This document shows, one piece after another, positions 61,420 to 64,000 of a stretch of 64,000 bases of DNA. The position numbers were made by a program, and so were the translations under genes. Position 1 is the stretch's first letter; each line of letters begins with the position of its first letter. The stretch lies in contig NZ_WKJL01000022.1 in the NCBI RefSeq assembly GCF_009674565.1, positions 1 through 64,000 on the forward strand, written 5' to 3'. The stretch comes from Duganella aquatilis (GTDB lineage Bacteria > Pseudomonadota > Gammaproteobacteria > Burkholderiales > Burkholderiaceae_D). Under the pieces are notes generated by a model, which worked only from the letters and a program-made list of their open reading frames with translations, was not told the origin of the DNA and did not search any database.

Positions 61420-62432
61420 TAGATTACTTTTGCACGGGTCAGGTCATGGATGTGCAGCGCGCCGACCAGCTTGCCGTCGGCGTCGGTCACCAGCATCTGG
61501 TTGATGCGGTACTGCTCCATCACGGCCACCGCGTCCACCGCCATCTTTTCCGGCGAGATGCTGCGCGGGTTGGCGTGCATCACGTCGCCGATGACGACCT
61601 GGGTGAAGTCCTGTACTTTTTCGATCATGCGGCGCAGATCGCCGTCGGTGAACACGCCCAGCGGCTTGTCGTCGGCGTCGACGATGGCGGTCATGCCCAT
61701 GCCCTTCTGCGTGATTTCCAGCAGCGCTTCGGTCAGCTTGACGTCGGCACGCACCTTCGGCACGGCGTCGCCGCTGCGCATCACGTCCTTGACGTGGGTC
61801 AGCAGGCGGCGGCCCAGCGCGCCGCCGGGGTGCGAGCGGGCGAAATCTTCTTCCTTGAAGCCGCGCAGGTCCAGCAGCGCCACGGCCAGCGCGTCGCCCA
61901 GCGCCAGCGTGACGGTGGTCGAAGTGGTTGGCGCCAGGTTCATCGGGCAGGCTTCCTTGGCCACGGCCACGTTCAGGTGGACGTCGGCGATGGTGGCCAG
62001 GCTGGAGCCTGGCTTGCCGGTCATGGCGATGACCTTGCTGCCCATGCGTTTCACGACCGGCAGAATGGTCATCAGTTCCGAGCTTTCGCCGGAATACGAG
62101 ATGGCGATGAAGGCGTCGTCGCGGGTGACCATGCCGAGGTCGCCGTGCGCGGCTTCGGCCGGGTGCACGAACAGCGCCGGCGTGCCGGTCGAGGCCAGGG
62201 TGGCGGCGATCTTGCGGCCGATGTGGCCGGACTTGCCGATGCCCGACACGACCACGCGGCCGGTGCAGTTCAGCAGCAGCGAGATGGCCTGCACCACGCT
62301 GTCGTCGTCTTCCAGGCGCGCGTTCAGGGCATTGATGGCATCCGCTTCGTTTTGCAGCGTGTCTCGGGCAAGACGCAGTGCCGTTTTTGCATCAAAAGCT
62401 TTCAGCATTGTTTTTTCATGGGTTACACTCAT
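61419..62432 (-). CDS. kdsD: arabinose-5-phosphate isomerase (SIS plus tandem CBS)
   Basis: A 337-residue protein: SIS domain (VVVSGIGKSGHIGRKIAATLAS; FIAISYSGESSEL) followed by two CBS domains (residues about 205-337; MGMTAIVDADDKPLGVFTDGDLRRM). It converts ribulose-5-phosphate to arabinose-5-phosphate for KDO synthesis. The ATG at 62432 gives a length close to E. coli KdsD; an ATG at 62408 is an alternative, and neither has a clear ribosome binding site. First gene of the kdsD-kdsC-lpt-rpoN-hpf unit, divergent from the KefB-type gene. Confidence 0.94.
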   Translation of the reverse strand: MSVTHEKTMLKAFDAKTALRLARDTLQNEADAINALNARLEDDDSVVQAISLLLNCTGRVVVSGIGKSGHIGRKIAATLASTGTPALFVHPAEAAHGDLGMVTRDDAFIAISYSGESSELMTILPVVKRMGSKVIAMTGKPGSSLATIADVHLNVAVAKEACPMNLAPTTSTTVTLALGDALAVALLDLRGFKEEDFARSHPGGALGRRLLTHVKDVMRSGDAVPKVRADVKLTEALLEITQKGMGMTAIVDADDKPLGVFTDGDLRRMIEKVQDFTQVVIGDVMHANPRSISPEKMAVDAVAVMEQYRINQMLVTDADGKLVGALHIHDLTRAKVI

Positions 62433-62547
62433 GCCCAAGTATAGCCGAATTGAGAAAGCAAAAAACTTGCCAGTCGCAACATAACGCCCTTGGATGCCTG
62501 GAAAGGCCCACAAACAACAAAACTTTACCTTTACCGGCGATGTTGAA

Positions 62548-64000
62548 ATGACGTTTTCACCTCTGGAATTAACACTGTTGCTGTTGGGAAGCGCCGTGCT
62601 CGGCGTGGTGGCTTTCCGCATGATGCACCTGCCGCCGATGCTTGGCTACCTGACCGTCGGCATCCTGATCGGCCCCCACGCGCTGGGCCTGGCCGAGCAG
62701 AGCGAAACCACCCACGGCCTGGCCGAGTTCGGCGTGGTGTTCCTGATGTTCTCGATCGGCCTCGAATTTTCCTTGCCCAAATTGAAAGCCATGCGCGGCA
62801 TCGTGTTCGGGCTGGGCATGGCGCAGGTGGTGCTGACCATCGTCGCCACCATGATACTGGGCTGGGCCATCGCCACCCAGCTGCCGGTGGCGCTGCATCT
62901 GAGCTGGCAGGCCTCGTTTGCGCTGGGCGGCGCGCTGGCCATGTCCTCCACCGCCATCGTCTCGAAAATGCTGACCGAGCGGCTGGAGCTGGAAAGCGAA
63001 CATGGCCGCAAGATCATCGGCATCCTGCTGTTCCAGGATCTGGCGGTGGTGCCGCTGCTGATCCTGATCCCGTCGCTGGGCGAGCGCCCGGACGCACTGA
63101 TGGAAACGCTGGGCTGGGCCGCGCTGAAGGCGGTGGTGGTGCTGGCCCTGCTGTTCGTGGTCGGCCACAAGGTCACGCGCGGCTGGTTCACCATCGTGGT
63201 CAAGCGCCGCTCGCAGGAACTGTTCATGCTGAACCTGCTGCTGGTGACCCTGAGCGCGGCCTGGATCACCGAGCGCGCCGGCCTGTCGCTTGCGCTGGGC
63301 GCCTTCGTGGCCGGCATGCTGATTTCCGAAACCGAATACAAGCACCAGGTGGAAGAAGACATCAAACCGTTCCGCGATGTGCTGCTGGGACTGTTCTTCA
63401 TCACCATCGGCATGCTGCTGAACCTGCGCCTGGTGCTGGAAAACTGGTGGCTGGTGCTGTTGCTGCTGTGCGTGCCGGTGCTGATGAAATTCGCGCTGAT
63501 CGCCGGCCTGGCCAAACTGTTCGGCTCGTCGGACGGCGTGTCGATGCGGGTCGGCCTGGCGCTGGCGCAGGCGGGCGAGTTCGGCTTCGTGCTGCTGAAC
63601 CTGGCGGCCGGGCATAACCTGATGGAATCGTATGTGGTGCAGGTGGTGCTGGCGTCGATGGTGTTGTCGATGCTGGTGGCGCCGTTCATCATCGCACAGT
63701 CGGACAAGATTGTGATGAAGTTCTCCAGCAACGAGTGGATGATGCAGTCGCTGCAGCTGACCAAGATCGCCAGCCGGGCGATGTCCACCAACAAGCACGT
63801 GATCGTGTGCGGCTTCGGTCGCAGCGGCCAGCGCCTGGCGACCTTGCTGGCCGAGGAGAAGATCGATTATCACGCGCTGGATCTCGATCCGGAGCGGGTG
63901 CAGGAGGCGCAGACGGCCGGCGCGCATGTGTCGTACGGCGATGCGGGACGGCGCGAGAGCCTGGTGGCGGCGGGGATTTACCGGGCCAGCGCGGTGGTGA
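62548..64000 (+). CDS. KefB/YbaL-type monovalent cation:proton antiporter (3' truncated by window)
   Basis: The open frame from ATG 62548 to the window edge codes for 484 residues and continues beyond. The first 390 or so residues carry the CPA2 antiporter core: LPPMLGYLTVGILIGPHALGL, FLMFSIGLEFSLPKL, GGALAMSSTAIVSKMLTERL, and LGLFFITIGMLLNLR. After 390 the NAD-binding TrkA-N/RCK domain begins (HVIVCGFGRSGQRLATLLA). Such proteins exchange potassium for protons and are gated by glutathione adducts or nucleotides. It is divergent from kdsD. The start is preceded by no strong ribosome binding site. Confidence 0.9.
   Translation, partial: MTFSPLELTLLLLGSAVLGVVAFRMMHLPPMLGYLTVGILIGPHALGLAEQSETTHGLAEFGVVFLMFSIGLEFSLPKLKAMRGIVFGLGMAQVVLTIVATMILGWAIATQLPVALHLSWQASFALGGALAMSSTAIVSKMLTERLELESEHGRKIIGILLFQDLAVVPLLILIPSLGERPDALMETLGWAALKAVVVLALLFVVGHKVTRGWFTIVVKRRSQELFMLNLLLVTLSAAWITERAGLSLALGAFVAGMLISETEYKHQVEEDIKPFRDVLLGLFFITIGMLLNLRLVLENWWLVLLLLCVPVLMKFALIAGLAKLFGSSDGVSMRVGLALAQAGEFGFVLLNLAAGHNLMESYVVQVVLASMVLSMLVAPFIIAQSDKIVMKFSSNEWMMQSLQLTKIASRAMSTNKHVIVCGFGRSGQRLATLLAEEKIDYHALDLDPERVQEAQTAGAHVSYGDAGRRESLVAAGIYRASAVV

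Overview
The window reads as chromosomal DNA of a GC-rich betaproteobacterium of the order Burkholderiales, most likely family Oxalobacteraceae (Massilia, Duganella, Rugamonas and relatives). This rests on gene order and protein style, not on a database match. The markers are the kdsD-kdsC-lptC-lptA-lptB-rpoN-hpf block, the FmdB-DUF502-aspS-nudB block, the ubiE-Tim44-ubiJ-ubiB block, a very large DUF3683-type flavin/iron-sulfur dehydrogenase, and a PEP-CTERM-like surface protein. I found no rRNA, tRNA, CRISPR array, insertion sequence or prophage. Genes cover almost everything, and both ends cut through genes.

Layout. Bases 1-1000: the end of an anti-sigma-like gene and an HxlR regulator. Bases 1418-6776: a compact chaperone-usher pilus locus of the archaic spore-coat-U (Csu) type, with a tiny secreted pilin-like protein facing it and a REC-AraC response regulator divergent from it. 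Bases 6777-14892: pnuC, a hybrid histidine kinase, a catalase-like heme protein, a secreted DJ-1/PfpI protein, a LytS/LytTR two-component pair and an MFS exporter. Bases 14935-21854: a fatty-acid beta-oxidation operon headed by a TetR regulator (acyl-CoA dehydrogenase, FadN-type bifunctional enzyme, thiolase, enoyl-CoA hydratase). Bases 22072-27767: housekeeping genes (hslR, clsB, an EEP phosphatase, nudB, aspS, DUF502, FmdB). Bases 28010-29037: small secreted proteins. Bases 29044-33546: ubiquinone genes.

Bases 33588-40553 are the clearest accessory module: a TonB-dependent receptor, a flavin monooxygenase of the LLM class and a secreted alpha/beta hydrolase in one operon, facing a LacI-type regulator and a sulfonate-type periplasmic binding protein across a gap that holds a perfect LacI-style operator. 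I infer uptake and cleavage of an organosulfur or similar compound. A PIN-domain/small-partner pair follows at 40621-41371.

Bases 41368-46264: DUF971, HIT and DUF3683-dehydrogenase genes, chained by 1-4 base overlaps. Bases 46487-51163: YqaA, ilvA, a multi-zinc-ribbon protein, queF and an SDR. Bases 51254-54814: an AraC regulator, then ptsN-hprK-rapZ on the plus strand. Bases 54942-57351: an HIBYL-CoA-hydrolase-like gene, an alginate-lyase-like gene and hpf. Bases 57426-62432: rpoN, lptB, lptA, lptC, kdsC and kdsD on the minus strand. The window closes inside a KefB-type antiporter. The PTS-Ntr/sigma-54 cluster, usually one co-directional series in this order, is here split into two facing halves with two unrelated genes and a perfect 30-base palindrome between them.

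I did not find a system I can call wholly new. The best candidates for a second look are the minimal pilus locus with its 100-residue pilin-like partner, the LacI-controlled receptor/monooxygenase/hydrolase module with an orphan binding protein, and the split rpoN/ptsN cluster carrying an alginate-lyase-like enzyme.
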